DNA of 57,550 bases. Source: Chryseobacterium gleum (GTDB taxonomy: Bacteria; Bacteroidota; Bacteroidia; Flavobacteriales; Schleiferiaceae). The notes beneath the pieces were generated by a model. That model was not told the origin of the DNA. It did not search any database and saw only the letters and a program-made list of their open reading frames with translations. Shown piece after piece: positions 33,761 to 43,225 of this stretch. A program made the position numbers and the translations under genes. The stretch covers positions 1-57,550 of the forward strand of contig CAMCXO010000015.1 in the NCBI GenBank assembly GCA_945883565.1, written 5' to 3'. Position 1 is the stretch's first letter; the number at the start of each line of letters is the position of its first letter.

Positions 33761-34339
33761 ATGGAAAGCTATAAAAACAACTTAGCCGTTTCGGCATCAA
33801 ACCGCAGCGAATGGCGACAATGGCTTGAGAACCATTCGGAATCGTATAAGTCTGTCTGGCTTATCATTTATCATAAAGACAGTGGAATGCCTTCGGTTTA
33901 TTACTCAGAGGCTGTGGATGAAGCCTTGTGTTTTGGGTGGATAGACAGTACGCCCAACAAGCGCGACTCCATCAGTTATTACCAATATTTTGCGAAGAGA
34001 AATCCAAAAAGCAATTGGAGTTTGGTAAATAAGATGAAGGTCGAAAACTTACTGGCTGCGGGTTTAATGCACAACCGAGGCCTGGAAATGGTAGAGCTGG
34101 CTAAAAAAAATGGTTCGTGGTGGGCTTTAGATGAAGTGGTTCAACTTAAAGAACCCGAAGACTTATTGTTCGCATTTAGTGAGAATGCGCTAGCCTTAAC
34201 CCATTGGAAGCAATTTCCACCCTCGGCCAGAAGAGGCATTTTAGAATGGATATTAAACGCCAAGCAAGCAGCAACCAGAAAAAAGAGAATTGTAAAAACA
34301 GTTGAGCTGGCTGAACAAAATAAAAGGGCGCTATTTTAA
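33761..34339 (+). CDS. YdeI/OmpD-associated family protein
   Basis: About 192 residues from ATG 33761; an upstream TTG would add six. The family signature is clear: SEWRQWLENHSESYKSVWL, YYSEAVDEALCFGWIDSTPN, YQYFAKRNPKSNWSLVNK and FPPSARRGILEWI, ending in a Lys/Arg-rich helix. YdeI-type proteins are small cytosolic proteins linked in E. coli to bacteriocin and peptide resistance, with no firm biochemical role. It is transcribed alone, with mpl convergent. Confidence 0.88.
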   Translation: MESYKNNLAVSASNRSEWRQWLENHSESYKSVWLIIYHKDSGMPSVYYSEAVDEALCFGWIDSTPNKRDSISYYQYFAKRNPKSNWSLVNKMKVENLLAAGLMHNRGLEMVELAKKNGSWWALDEVVQLKEPEDLLFAFSENALALTHWKQFPPSARRGILEWILNAKQAATRKKRIVKTVELAEQNKRALF

Positions 34340-34363
34340 AACCTTTTTTTGGGAATTTTCTGC

Positions 34364-35701
34364 TTAGTCGAAGTTCCACTCCAGACCCGAAAAATTGCCT
34401 GAGCTCATCAGTAACAATACAGATTGTTCATCCCATAAAAGCTCTGCCTTTTCTTTTAGCATTTTTACATCTGTAAATACCAGAAGCTGAGGATGATTAA
34501 AAAAGGCTTTAAGGTCGGTTTCGTTGAGATTAGGCAAGCCTTTTTGTTTCAAAACCATTGGATTGAAATACACAAGAGCCAATGGGCTTGCGTTTAGGGT
34601 TTCGGCATATTGAGGCAGATAGTCTTTGTTTAAACTAGAAAAAGTGTGCAACTCTAAAACCGCTATACACTTTTTGTTAGGGTGTTTTTCTACTACAGCC
34701 TCCACAGTGGCCTTTACTTTAGAAGGGGCGTGGGCAAAATCACGGTAGCCCGATTTTTTACCCGGCAAAGGCTCCAAGCGTTTTTGTGCACCTTTAAAGT
34801 GCATCATGGCTTGGTAGAAGGCTTCGTCCATAACGCCTAATTGGTTACAGATTAAGCGTGCACCCTCGAGATTTTGCATATTGTGCTTTCCAAAAATCTG
34901 CAAAGGCAAATCGCCTTCAGGTGTTTTTAAAAGGGTGAGGTTTTCACTTTCTATGTAAGCCGGAGTGCCATAGGGTAGGCGGCGAATGGTGTTTGAACTG
35001 TTGTTTACCAGAGAAGTAAGGGCTTTATCTTCTGTACAATAGCACAAAGTTCCACCGGGGCTTATGCTGTCTACAAAATCGGCAAACTGCTTTTGGTAAA
35101 GTTCTTCTGTAGGAAACACATTGGCATGGTCCCATGCTATTCCTGAAATAAGGGCAATGTTGGGTTTATACCATAGAAACTTCGGCCTGCGATCTAAGGC
35201 AGAGCTAAGGTATTCGTCTCCTTCAATTACCATAAACTCTGAATCGCCTTGAAGTTTTACCATACGATTGAAGCCTTGTAGTTGAGCTCCAACCAGATAA
35301 TCAGATTTTTGACCGGAATAGGCCAAAACATGAAGAATCATAGAAGTGATGGTGGTTTTGCCATGGCTACCGGCTATCACGACCCGGGTTTGATTTTGAC
35401 AGTGATGGTATATGAATTCAGGGTACGAAACCACTTTTATTTTTAACTCCAAAGCTTTTTGAAGTTCAGGGTTGTTTTCGCGTGCATGCATACCTAAAAT
35501 CACTATTTCAATCCCTTGGTGAATTTTTTCAGGAAACCATCCTTCAGATTCAGGCAAAAGGCCGACGGCATTCAGACGGCTTTTGGCCGGATCGAAAATT
35601 TGATCATCTGAACCACTCACCTGCCAATTTAGGGCATGAAGTTCTAGGGCTAAATTGTGCATGGCGGCACCGCCAATGGCAATGAAGTGTACGCTGGGCA
35701 T
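34364..35701 (-). CDS. mpl: UDP-N-acetylmuramate:tripeptide ligase (Mpl)
   Basis: 445 residues. Mpl recycles murein by joining UDP-MurNAc to L-Ala-gamma-D-Glu-meso-DAP. The N-terminal Rossmann motif FIAIGGAAMHNLA, ATP site VIAGSHGKTTITSM and IEGDEYLSSALD are typical of Mur ligases. The opening HFIAIGGAAM (not the GIGG motif of MurC) and the overall length favour Mpl over MurC, as does the FAHAPSKVKATVEAV block. It implies DAP-type peptidoglycan. It is a single gene here. Confidence 0.92.
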   Translation of the reverse strand: MPSVHFIAIGGAAMHNLALELHALNWQVSGSDDQIFDPAKSRLNAVGLLPESEGWFPEKIHQGIEIVILGMHARENNPELQKALELKIKVVSYPEFIYHHCQNQTRVVIAGSHGKTTITSMILHVLAYSGQKSDYLVGAQLQGFNRMVKLQGDSEFMVIEGDEYLSSALDRRPKFLWYKPNIALISGIAWDHANVFPTEELYQKQFADFVDSISPGGTLCYCTEDKALTSLVNNSSNTIRRLPYGTPAYIESENLTLLKTPEGDLPLQIFGKHNMQNLEGARLICNQLGVMDEAFYQAMMHFKGAQKRLEPLPGKKSGYRDFAHAPSKVKATVEAVVEKHPNKKCIAVLELHTFSSLNKDYLPQYAETLNASPLALVYFNPMVLKQKGLPNLNETDLKAFFNHPQLLVFTDVKMLKEKAELLWDEQSVLLLMSSGNFSGLEWNFD

Positions 35702-35738
35702 GGTATCTGTTTAGGGTCCAATAATTAGTATGACAAAT

Positions 35739-36797
35739 CTAAAATCTAAAAAAGCGTTTTGCTTTTAGTTGATCGAATTGTTGTCGATTAAGGAGGTAAA
35801 ATCCCAACACCACCGAGTTTTTATAAACCCCGGTTATGGGCCAAGGAGACGGCAAATGCGATAGTTTTTTCCTGGCCTTTTTAAGGCGCGAAAAGTGTTT
35901 GTAAAAACTGAAATGCGCACGAACCACGGCCCAAGTATGCAAGGGCTTTTGTTGAACAAGAAACAATAAGCCAGCCAATCCATCGAGCAGGAGTCGAAAA
36001 ACTATAACCGGCAGAAGCCATCTTTTTGGGAGGTTTTTGAAAAGAACAAACAGATTGTTTCGAAAGTTGTAAAACGTTTTACGAGGATTGCCATGGTTTA
36101 AAGTACCACCTCCTACATGGTAAACCGTGCTATTGGGTTCATAAGCCACAATATAGCCTGCGCGTTGAAGTCGCCAGCACAAGTCAATTTCCTCAAAATG
36201 CGCAAAAAACAGGGTGTCGAGTCCACCAACTTCCCAAAAGGCCGAGCGACGAACAGCAATGCAGGCACCTGAAGCCCAAAAAACAGGAATGGCTTGGTTG
36301 TATTGACCTTTGTCTTCTTCCAAAACATGAAAAATGCGTCCACGGCAAAAAGGATATCCCCAGTTGTCCATAAATCCTCCGGCACCGCCCGCATATTCAA
36401 AATGATTTTTGCGTTTATAGTCCAGTATCTTAGGCTGTAAAGCAGCGAGTTTAGGTTGATTTTGAAAAGCATTGGCTATAGGTTGCAGCCAGCCTTTTCG
36501 AACTTCTACATCGCTGTTAAGCAATACAATAAACTCTTCTTTAATTTTTTCAACTCCAAAATTATACCCCCCGGTATAACCCGAATTTTCTTCGTTTCGA
36601 ATGCAAATTACGTTGGGGTGTTCACTTTTAAGATATTCTACTGAACCATCGGTTGAAGCATTGTCGATTACATACACTTTCGCCAATTCTTGACTGTGCA
36701 TGCTAACTTGATGTAAAAAGGCTTCTAACCAATGCTTGCCGTTGTAATTTAAAATGGCCACAGCCAATGGCAAAGCAGCGTTTTCAATCTTTTGCAT
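35739..36797 (-). CDS. Family 2 glycosyltransferase, rhamnosyltransferase-like
   Basis: 352 residues. GT-A motifs: VAILNYNGKHWLEAFL, VIDNASTDGS, VLLNSDVEVRKGW (DxD-like), ASGACIAVRRSAF, FFAHFEEIDLCWRLQ. This is the WbbL-like pattern that adds sugars such as rhamnose or galactofuranose during O-antigen or capsule synthesis. The C-terminus holds a helix pair. It overlaps the LpxL-like gene by 14 nt, so it is the third gene of a GWxTD-LpxL-GT2 operon. Confidence 0.9.
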   Translation of the reverse strand: MQKIENAALPLAVAILNYNGKHWLEAFLHQVSMHSQELAKVYVIDNASTDGSVEYLKSEHPNVICIRNEENSGYTGGYNFGVEKIKEEFIVLLNSDVEVRKGWLQPIANAFQNQPKLAALQPKILDYKRKNHFEYAGGAGGFMDNWGYPFCRGRIFHVLEEDKGQYNQAIPVFWASGACIAVRRSAFWEVGGLDTLFFAHFEEIDLCWRLQRAGYIVAYEPNSTVYHVGGGTLNHGNPRKTFYNFRNNLFVLFKNLPKRWLLPVIVFRLLLDGLAGLLFLVQQKPLHTWAVVRAHFSFYKHFSRLKKARKKLSHLPSPWPITGVYKNSVVLGFYLLNRQQFDQLKAKRFFRF

Positions 36798-37647
36798 GCT
36801 TCCAGCGCTTATGGCTCCACAACCAATAGGCGGGTTCCGTTTGTATTTCTTCTTCGAGCCATTTTAAATGGGTAAGGGTGATTTGAGTTGGCTCCAGGGA
36901 ATTGGGAGAATCGGTTAAAAGTTTGGCCGTTAGTTCGTAATGTCCTCGGTTAACCGCCTTCGAGTAAATAAACACCACAGCGGCATCTAATTTTCTGGCC
37001 AAGTTCTCAACCCCTAAGTGAACAGGGGTTTCGAGTTTAAAAAAAGGCGCATAGAACTTTATTTTGTCTTTGGCAGGACTTTGATCGGCCATAAAAATGT
37101 ACAAATTGTTGCCCGGTGTTTGGCTTAACATATAAGGATATGTGTCTTTCATTGGATACAGCGACAAGCCGAATTGTTCGCGAATTCTAACCACGGTTTT
37201 ATTAAAATGCCTATTCTGAAGAGGCTGATACACCGCATGGCATTTTTGAGGAACACATAAGGGCAATGCCATGGCCATCCATTCGAAATTGGTGTAATGC
37301 CCCCAAACCACAATGATGTCTTTTTGCTTTTCTTGCAAATTATGAAACACTTCGGGGTTAATCAGTTTTAACCTTTCGGTGATTTCGGTTTTCGATAGGT
37401 GTAAACTTTTTATGGTTTCGAAAATCAAATCGGTAAAGTGCCGGTAAAATAATCTAGAAATGGCATTTAGTTCGGCTTCGGTTTTATTTGGGAAGGCAAT
37501 TTGGAGGTTTCCCCAAACCACTTTTTTACGATAGCCGCCCAGAATATGGATAAGCCAGGCCGAGAATCGACTAAATGTATAAAGCCAGGCAAATGGCAGG
37601 CGGGCTAAAAGACCGAGCCAGGCCAAAACAAGGGCATGTAAAATCAT
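36784..37647 (-). CDS. Lipid A late acyltransferase (LpxL/HtrB family)
   Basis: 287 residues. The N-terminal membrane anchor (LHALVLAWLGLLARLPFAWLY) is followed by VVWGHYTNFEWMAMAL (the HxxNxE-type catalytic motif of this family), CHAVYQPLQNRHF and FMADQSPAKDKI. It transfers a secondary acyl chain to lipid A at the inner membrane. It overlaps the GWxTD gene by 4 nt and the GT2 gene by 14 nt. Which acyl chain is used cannot be told. Confidence 0.9.
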   Translation of the reverse strand: MILHALVLAWLGLLARLPFAWLYTFSRFSAWLIHILGGYRKKVVWGNLQIAFPNKTEAELNAISRLFYRHFTDLIFETIKSLHLSKTEITERLKLINPEVFHNLQEKQKDIIVVWGHYTNFEWMAMALPLCVPQKCHAVYQPLQNRHFNKTVVRIREQFGLSLYPMKDTYPYMLSQTPGNNLYIFMADQSPAKDKIKFYAPFFKLETPVHLGVENLARKLDAAVVFIYSKAVNRGHYELTAKLLTDSPNSLEPTQITLTHLKWLEEEIQTEPAYWLWSHKRWKHAKD

Positions 37648-39128
37648 CGGCGGTTAATGCGGTCCATGCTCGCATCGTTAATAATCATATTGCTGTTTAC
37701 TCTGCCGCCATGTTGCATAATGTCAGACCCATTATCGTCTAATTCCATCGTTGGCAAAACCCTTCTGTTTAACATAATGGCCCATCGGCTGTTGAAGTTT
37801 TCGCCATTGGCATTGGAGTGAATCAATCGATACAAATTACCGGCACTTTCGGTGTTTGCGAAAATGAAGACTTTGTTAACCTGGTCTACCGTAGATGGCG
37901 ATTGTAAACGGTTATATTGCCAAATCTCATATGGGTAGGTTGAAGGTTCATAACGCCTATCTTCTACCATATCGGGTGCCCCATACTGCAGAAATACCCT
38001 TCCTCTATCGGTTTTATAGCCGGGCAAGGCTTGTGTACTGTACAATCCATCAATTTTTCTAACCTCGTTGAGATAGTTTTGATAGGCTGTTTGAGGAGAA
38101 GCGGCATCTTTTCCAATCCAAAAGGCGGTTAAGTATTGCCGCATTTGCTCTGCTGTTCCATTGTTTAGCATGCGACCTTGTTGATCGCGGTGGTTAGGAT
38201 CGCTAATGGGATAAAGCATATCGATCAGAATTCTCAGGCTGTCGGCTTTTTCTGCATTTGGAAGCCAAGCAGCCGCTTGAATATTAGGGTCGAGATTGAA
38301 TTTTATTTCAGGTTCTATATCCGATAAGCGGTAAAAGAACACCTTTCGAGCACTTTTTATTCGGCCTTTTTGATCCAATACATCCAGATTGAGCGAATAA
38401 CTTCCTCGAGGCAAATTCTCTATATTAAAAGCTGCCGAAATACTAACCACATCTGAAACATCCTTTCGACTGAATCCACCGTAGTTATTCAGGACACTGC
38501 CATTGCGATCGCTCAAATAGTATTTACAAATAAGTTTACTGTTTTGGTCAAATTTATTTGAGTTGTATATCTCAGCATAAAATACCAAGTTGTTTTGCTC
38601 CTTTTTAATGAGATAATCGCCTATTGGCAAAATAGGTTCTAAGGTTCCAGAGGCATTCTTTTGATAAATTATAGGCTCGGCGAGATAAATGGAATCGTTC
38701 TCGGCTTCAACAAAAACCACAGCATTAATACTCTGAATGTTGTCTGGTTTTTGAATATCGAATAAATCCAAAGTGAGTTGGTATTCACCATTAGGAAGAG
38801 CATACTTGGCTTGATGAAAAAAAGTATTCTTTAGTTTAATACTGTCGTCTTCCTCGGTTGTAAGCATTCTAAAAACATCACGAAGTACCAACGAGTCGCT
38901 TTGCTTGAATTGCAAATCGCATTGTAAGCCAGCGCTAAACAGACCGTTTGGTTTTAAAATTGGACTTAAGCTTCCACCGTCTAAGGCAAAATAGGTGTTT
39001 AGGATATTAAGTCCATCTGCATCTTGCAAGGCAGTGTAATGCACCATAATTCGGGGCATTTTATTTTGGGCAAAAACCACCACTGCCGAAATGGTTAAAA
39101 GGCCTGCTAAAACTGTGTTTTTTAACAT
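37644..39128 (-). CDS. Secreted GWxTD-domain protein
   Basis: About 494 residues from ATG 39128 (MLKNTVLAGLLTISAVVVFAQ signal peptide); an upstream TTG would add five. The central region is beta-rich with repeated Ig-like strands (LPNGEYQLTLDLFD, NLPRGSYSLNLDVLD). The C-terminal third has the GWxTD-domain pattern: FWIGKDAASPQTAYQNYLNE, ALPGYKTDRGRVFLQYGAPD and YPYEIWQYN. This family is widespread in Bacteroidota and uncharacterised. It leads an operon with a lipid A acyltransferase and a glycosyltransferase, suggesting an envelope role. Confidence 0.85.
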   Translation of the reverse strand: MLKNTVLAGLLTISAVVVFAQNKMPRIMVHYTALQDADGLNILNTYFALDGGSLSPILKPNGLFSAGLQCDLQFKQSDSLVLRDVFRMLTTEEDDSIKLKNTFFHQAKYALPNGEYQLTLDLFDIQKPDNIQSINAVVFVEAENDSIYLAEPIIYQKNASGTLEPILPIGDYLIKKEQNNLVFYAEIYNSNKFDQNSKLICKYYLSDRNGSVLNNYGGFSRKDVSDVVSISAAFNIENLPRGSYSLNLDVLDQKGRIKSARKVFFYRLSDIEPEIKFNLDPNIQAAAWLPNAEKADSLRILIDMLYPISDPNHRDQQGRMLNNGTAEQMRQYLTAFWIGKDAASPQTAYQNYLNEVRKIDGLYSTQALPGYKTDRGRVFLQYGAPDMVEDRRYEPSTYPYEIWQYNRLQSPSTVDQVNKVFIFANTESAGNLYRLIHSNANGENFNSRWAIMLNRRVLPTMELDDNGSDIMQHGGRVNSNMIINDASMDRINRR

Positions 39129-39193
39129 AGGGTAAAGATACAATCGCGTATTATGTTTTTATAGCGGCGAGAAGGTTTCGCTTTGTTTTGGAA

Positions 39194-40573
39194 TTATTTC
39201 CAAAGCCATTTTAACCATTTCAGTTTTTCTTTATAAGGTGGATAGCGCAAAGGCAGATCGAGCAAGGTGGTTTTCTTTAAAATGGGTTTTAAATGGCTAA
39301 AGGCCAAAAAACTATAATGGCCATGATAGCTTCCAAATCCGGATGAACCTATGCCTCCAAAAGGCAATTTAGGGTGTGCCACTTGCATGATGACTTCATT
39401 AATGGCCATAGAACCAGAAGCTATGCTTGCAGCTGCTTCCTTTTGTTCGCTTTGGTTTTCTGAAAAAAAGTAGAACGCTAGAGGTTTATCGTACTTTCTA
39501 ATGGTTTCAAGGGCGTCGTTCCAATTGGAATAGGCAATAATAGGTAAAATGGGACCAAAAATTTCTTCCTGCATACAGTTGGCTTCCAAATTTTGGGGCT
39601 CTAGTATGGTCGGTTCAAAATATCGGTTTTCTTTAAGGCCATTACCACCAGAAACCACCTTGCTTCCTGTGAGCAGCATCTTCAAGCGCTCAAAATGCTG
39701 TTGACTAATAATTTTGGGGTAGTCGGTTGAATTCTCAGGTTGGTCACCATAAAACTGCGCAATCCAGTATTTTAAACGTTCTATGAACTCTTCTTTAACA
39801 AGTTCATCAACCAATACATAATCTGGCGCTATACAAGTTTGGCCGGCATTTAATAATTTGCCCCAAACAATGCGTTTGGCTGCTAAATCTATTTTAGCGT
39901 ATCGGCTTACCCAAACAGGGCTTTTACCGCCTAACTCAAGGCTTATTGGGATGAGGTTTTCTGCGGCTTTTTTCATTATTAATTTACCTACCCTGGTGCT
40001 GCCGGTGAAGAAGATTTTATCCCACTTCCAATTGAGGAGGAATTCGGCGGTTTTAACATCACCTAAAACAACTTCAATGTATTGGTTATCAAAATTCTGA
40101 TTTATAATTTTTTGCAGTAAAAGAGAAGTGTGTATACTTAGTTCTGACGGTTTTATAACGGCCGTATTTCCAGCCGATATGGCTCCAATAAGTGGCAGAA
40201 TACTTAACTGGAAAGGATAATTCCAAGGTGAAATGATAAGGCAAACGCCATAAGGCTGGGCTTGAGTCCAGGCCTTAGACCAAAAATGAATATCTTGCCG
40301 AGTTGGTACTTTTTTGCGGGATGACCATTGCTCGAGTTTGCTGAGGTGAAAGTCAATTTCGTCGTAAACAATGCCAATTTCGGTGGCAAAAGCTTCAAAA
40401 GAAGATTTGCCCAAATCGGAGTGTAAGGCTTGTAAAATGAGGGTTTCATGGGCTTTAATGGCCGACCTGAGTTTGTGAAGTTGTCGCTTTCTGAACTTTG
40501 TATCTAAAGTTTCTCCTTTGAAGAAAAAAGTGCGTTGTTTTTCGAACAAACTTGGATCAAATTCAGAATGCAT
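39194..40573 (-). CDS. Aldehyde dehydrogenase family protein
   Basis: About 459 residues from ATG 40573; an upstream GTG would add six. Motifs: SPWNYPFQLSILPLIGAISAGN, FTGSTRVGKLIMKKA, ISLELGGKSPVWV (catalytic Glu), LLNAGQTCIAPDYVLV (catalytic Cys) and EEIFGPILPI. The C-terminal hydrophobic tail (LPLRYPPYKEKLKWLKWLW) suggests membrane attachment, as in fatty-aldehyde dehydrogenases of the YwdH/ALDH3 type. It oxidises aldehydes with NAD(P). It is a single gene. Confidence 0.94.
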   Translation of the reverse strand: MHSEFDPSLFEKQRTFFFKGETLDTKFRKRQLHKLRSAIKAHETLILQALHSDLGKSSFEAFATEIGIVYDEIDFHLSKLEQWSSRKKVPTRQDIHFWSKAWTQAQPYGVCLIISPWNYPFQLSILPLIGAISAGNTAVIKPSELSIHTSLLLQKIINQNFDNQYIEVVLGDVKTAEFLLNWKWDKIFFTGSTRVGKLIMKKAAENLIPISLELGGKSPVWVSRYAKIDLAAKRIVWGKLLNAGQTCIAPDYVLVDELVKEEFIERLKYWIAQFYGDQPENSTDYPKIISQQHFERLKMLLTGSKVVSGGNGLKENRYFEPTILEPQNLEANCMQEEIFGPILPIIAYSNWNDALETIRKYDKPLAFYFFSENQSEQKEAAASIASGSMAINEVIMQVAHPKLPFGGIGSSGFGSYHGHYSFLAFSHLKPILKKTTLLDLPLRYPPYKEKLKWLKWLWK

Positions 40574-40680
40574 TTGAGTTGAGGGTGTCACAATTGTATT
40601 TTTTTACAGGTTCTTCTCGTTTCAATAAATTAACGCATTAAAAACGTGGATTTAGGGTCTTTGGTTTTCCTTTGCGCCAA

Positions 40681-41907
40681 ATGAAAAGAGCAAGGCGTTT
40701 TTGGGCCTTTTACATCGAGAGTTACAGTGGACTTTCTCGCAATTCGTGGATGTTGGCTTTGGTAGCCTTAATAAACCGAAGCGGTAGCATGGTATTGCCA
40801 TTTTTGGGTTTGTACTTACGCGAAGCCAAAGCGTTTGATTTGTCGCAAGTGGCTGTGCTTTTGGCTATTTACGGAGTAGGTTCTGCAGTAGGTGCCATTT
40901 TGGGCGGAACTCTTACCGATACGTTTGGTGCCTTTAGAGTTCAATTTTCGAGCCTTTTTTTGGGTGGCCTTGGATTTATTGGCCTTTCCTTTGTTGAAGG
41001 CTATTATCCATTATTGTTGGCGGTTTTTTTAGCCAGTACCCTGGCCGAAAGCTTTCGTCCGGCTAATATGTCGGCTGTAACCACATATGCTCGACCTGAA
41101 AACATTGCGAGGGCCGTAAGTATTAATCGGCTTGCCATCAATCTAGGCTTTGCAATTGGCCCGGCCATTGGAGGTATTTTGGCCGAATACGATTATCGTT
41201 ATATTTTTTGGTTCGATGGTGCCACTTGTATAGCGGCCTCTATGGTGTTTTACAGCTATTTTGTAAAGCAACAAACCACTCGAATTAAAGCAGAAAAAAC
41301 GTCGGCATTGGCCAAAATGGGCGCGGTTTTTAAAGATCTGGCTTATATTAAGTTCATTTCATATGTTGTATCGTACGCGTTTTTGTTTTTTCAATTGTTC
41401 AACTCCATTCCATTGTATTTTAAAAACCCGGGCGGTTTGGGCGAACGCCAAATTGGTTATTTGTTTGCATTGAATGGGGCTTTGGTTTTTCTGCTCGAAA
41501 TGCCTTTAGTGGCTTGGATTCAATCTCATATGAGTGGTTGGCGCTCGCTTAGTTATGGATTTCTCTTTGCCATTTTGGCTTTTGTGGCCTTGATGTTTCC
41601 ACCGTCACCATGGGTATTCGTATTGTGTTTTATGTTATTAAGCGTTAGTGAAATCTTAGCATTGCCATTTACTGTTAGTTTGGCCAGTGGTTTCACTACA
41701 GTCCAAAACAGGGGTTCTTATATGGGGGTGTTGTCGCTGGGATTTGCATTAACCCATATTTTGGCGCCCACCATTAGCCTGTTTCTTGCTGAAAAGCTTG
41801 GTTTTAGTGGGCTTTGGCTAAGTTTAGGTATTTTGGGAATGGTTTTCGCTTTTTGGGGTTGGAAAGATTCAGATTTCTCCGAAGACCTTGCCACTAAGCC
41901 TGAGTAA
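40681..41907 (+). CDS. MFS transporter
   Basis: About 408 residues from ATG 40681; an upstream TTG would add three. Twelve hydrophobic segments in two halves of six. The motif-A-like loop GGTLTDTFGAFRVQ lies between helices 2 and 3, and INRLAINLGFAIGPAIGGILAE marks helices 4-5. It resembles drug/sugar efflux MFS proteins such as MdtH. Substrate unknown. It is divergent from the ALDH gene and converges with murA with a 7-nt gap. Confidence 0.9.
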   Translation: MKRARRFWAFYIESYSGLSRNSWMLALVALINRSGSMVLPFLGLYLREAKAFDLSQVAVLLAIYGVGSAVGAILGGTLTDTFGAFRVQFSSLFLGGLGFIGLSFVEGYYPLLLAVFLASTLAESFRPANMSAVTTYARPENIARAVSINRLAINLGFAIGPAIGGILAEYDYRYIFWFDGATCIAASMVFYSYFVKQQTTRIKAEKTSALAKMGAVFKDLAYIKFISYVVSYAFLFFQLFNSIPLYFKNPGGLGERQIGYLFALNGALVFLLEMPLVAWIQSHMSGWRSLSYGFLFAILAFVALMFPPSPWVFVLCFMLLSVSEILALPFTVSLASGFTTVQNRGSYMGVLSLGFALTHILAPTISLFLAEKLGFSGLWLSLGILGMVFAFWGWKDSDFSEDLATKPE

Positions 41908-41914
41908 AAAAGTT

Positions 41915-43219
41915 CTACAGCCTAATAATTTCGGCACCAATAGCATTTAAGCGTTCATCAATTCTCTCGTAACCACGGTCAATTTGCTCAATGTTGTGAA
42001 TGGTGCTTACCCCTTCAGCACTCATGGCCGCTATGAGCAATGCAATTCCGGCTCTAATATCCGGGCTGGTCATGGTGGTGGCTCGTAATGGAATTTGTTT
42101 ATTTTGGCCAATAACAGTAGCCCGGTGTGGGTCGCAAAGAATAATTTGGGCCCCCATGTCGATTAGTTTATCCACAAAAAACAAGCGGCTTTCAAACATT
42201 TTTTGATGAATTAATACGCTTCCTTTTGCTTGTGTGGCGACCACCAAAACAATACTTAGCAAATCTGGAGTGAATCCCGGCCATGGTGCGTCGGCAATGG
42301 TTAAAATGCTGCCATCAATAAACGACTGAATGGCGTAGCCATCTTGTTCTGGAATGAAAATATCATCGCCTTGCCTTAGGTATTGTATACCCAATTTACC
42401 AAAAACCTCGGGAATTACCCCCAATTGATCGAAAGACGTGTTTTTAATGGTGATCTCGCTGCCTGTCATTGCGGCCAATCCCATCCAAGAACCAATTTCT
42501 ATCATATCTGGAAGGATGTTGTGGGTAGTTCCGCCAAGGCTGTTCACGCCATCGATAAACAGTAGATTAGAACCAATTCCGTTAATTTGTGCCCCCATAC
42601 GCACCAGCATATTGCATAGTTGTTGTATATATGGTTCACAAGCAGCATTGTAAATAGTGGTTCGTCCTTCGGCCAAAACGGCAGCCATAATTATGTTGGC
42701 TGTTCCTGTGACTGAAGCCTCATCTAAAAGCATATAGGTACCTTTTAGCTTCTCGGCTTCAACCCCATAAAAAGATTCTTCCGAATTATAGCGAAATTTG
42801 GCACCTAGTTTTTGAAACCCAATAAAATGGGTATCTAAACGCCTTCTTCCTATTTTATCTCCACCTGGTTTGGGCATATAGCCTTGACCAAAGCGGGCCA
42901 AAAGCGGCCCTATAATCATGATACTGCCTCTAAGCGCAGCGCCTTTTGTTCTGAAAGCATCTGACTGTAGGTAATCGAGCCGAATTTGGTCGGCTTGAAA
43001 GGTCATACTGCTTCCTCCGTTTCGTCTAACCTTTACACCCAGCTCCTCTAAAATTCCAATTAGGCGGTTTACATCGTGAATATCGGGAATGTTGTTTATC
43101 GTAACCGCTTCTGAGGTTAACAATACAGCACACAGAATTTGAAGGGCTTCGTTTTTAGCGCCTTGCGGATGTATTTCTCCCTTTAGTTTTCGACCGCCCG
43201 TTATTTTGAAGGTGCTCAT
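41915..43219 (-). CDS. murA: UDP-N-acetylglucosamine 1-carboxyvinyltransferase, Asp at the Cys115 position
   Basis: 434 residues. MurA transfers enolpyruvate from PEP to UDP-GlcNAc, the first step of peptidoglycan synthesis. Motifs: GGRKLKGEIHPQGAKNEAL, MIIGPLLARFGQG and EIGSWMGLAAMTGSEI. In the catalytic loop PGGDKIGRRRLD, residue 121 is Asp (codon at 42857-42859) where E. coli MurA has Cys115. Asp at this site, as in mycobacterial and chlamydial MurA, makes the enzyme insensitive to fosfomycin. It is the last gene of a UvrD-DUF4290-murA run, 6 nt after DUF4290. Confidence 0.97.
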   Translation of the reverse strand: MSTFKITGGRKLKGEIHPQGAKNEALQILCAVLLTSEAVTINNIPDIHDVNRLIGILEELGVKVRRNGGSSMTFQADQIRLDYLQSDAFRTKGAALRGSIMIIGPLLARFGQGYMPKPGGDKIGRRRLDTHFIGFQKLGAKFRYNSEESFYGVEAEKLKGTYMLLDEASVTGTANIIMAAVLAEGRTTIYNAACEPYIQQLCNMLVRMGAQINGIGSNLLFIDGVNSLGGTTHNILPDMIEIGSWMGLAAMTGSEITIKNTSFDQLGVIPEVFGKLGIQYLRQGDDIFIPEQDGYAIQSFIDGSILTIADAPWPGFTPDLLSIVLVVATQAKGSVLIHQKMFESRLFFVDKLIDMGAQIILCDPHRATVIGQNKQIPLRATTMTSPDIRAGIALLIAAMSAEGVSTIHNIEQIDRGYERIDERLNAIGAEIIRL

Positions 43220-43225
43220 ATAGGC

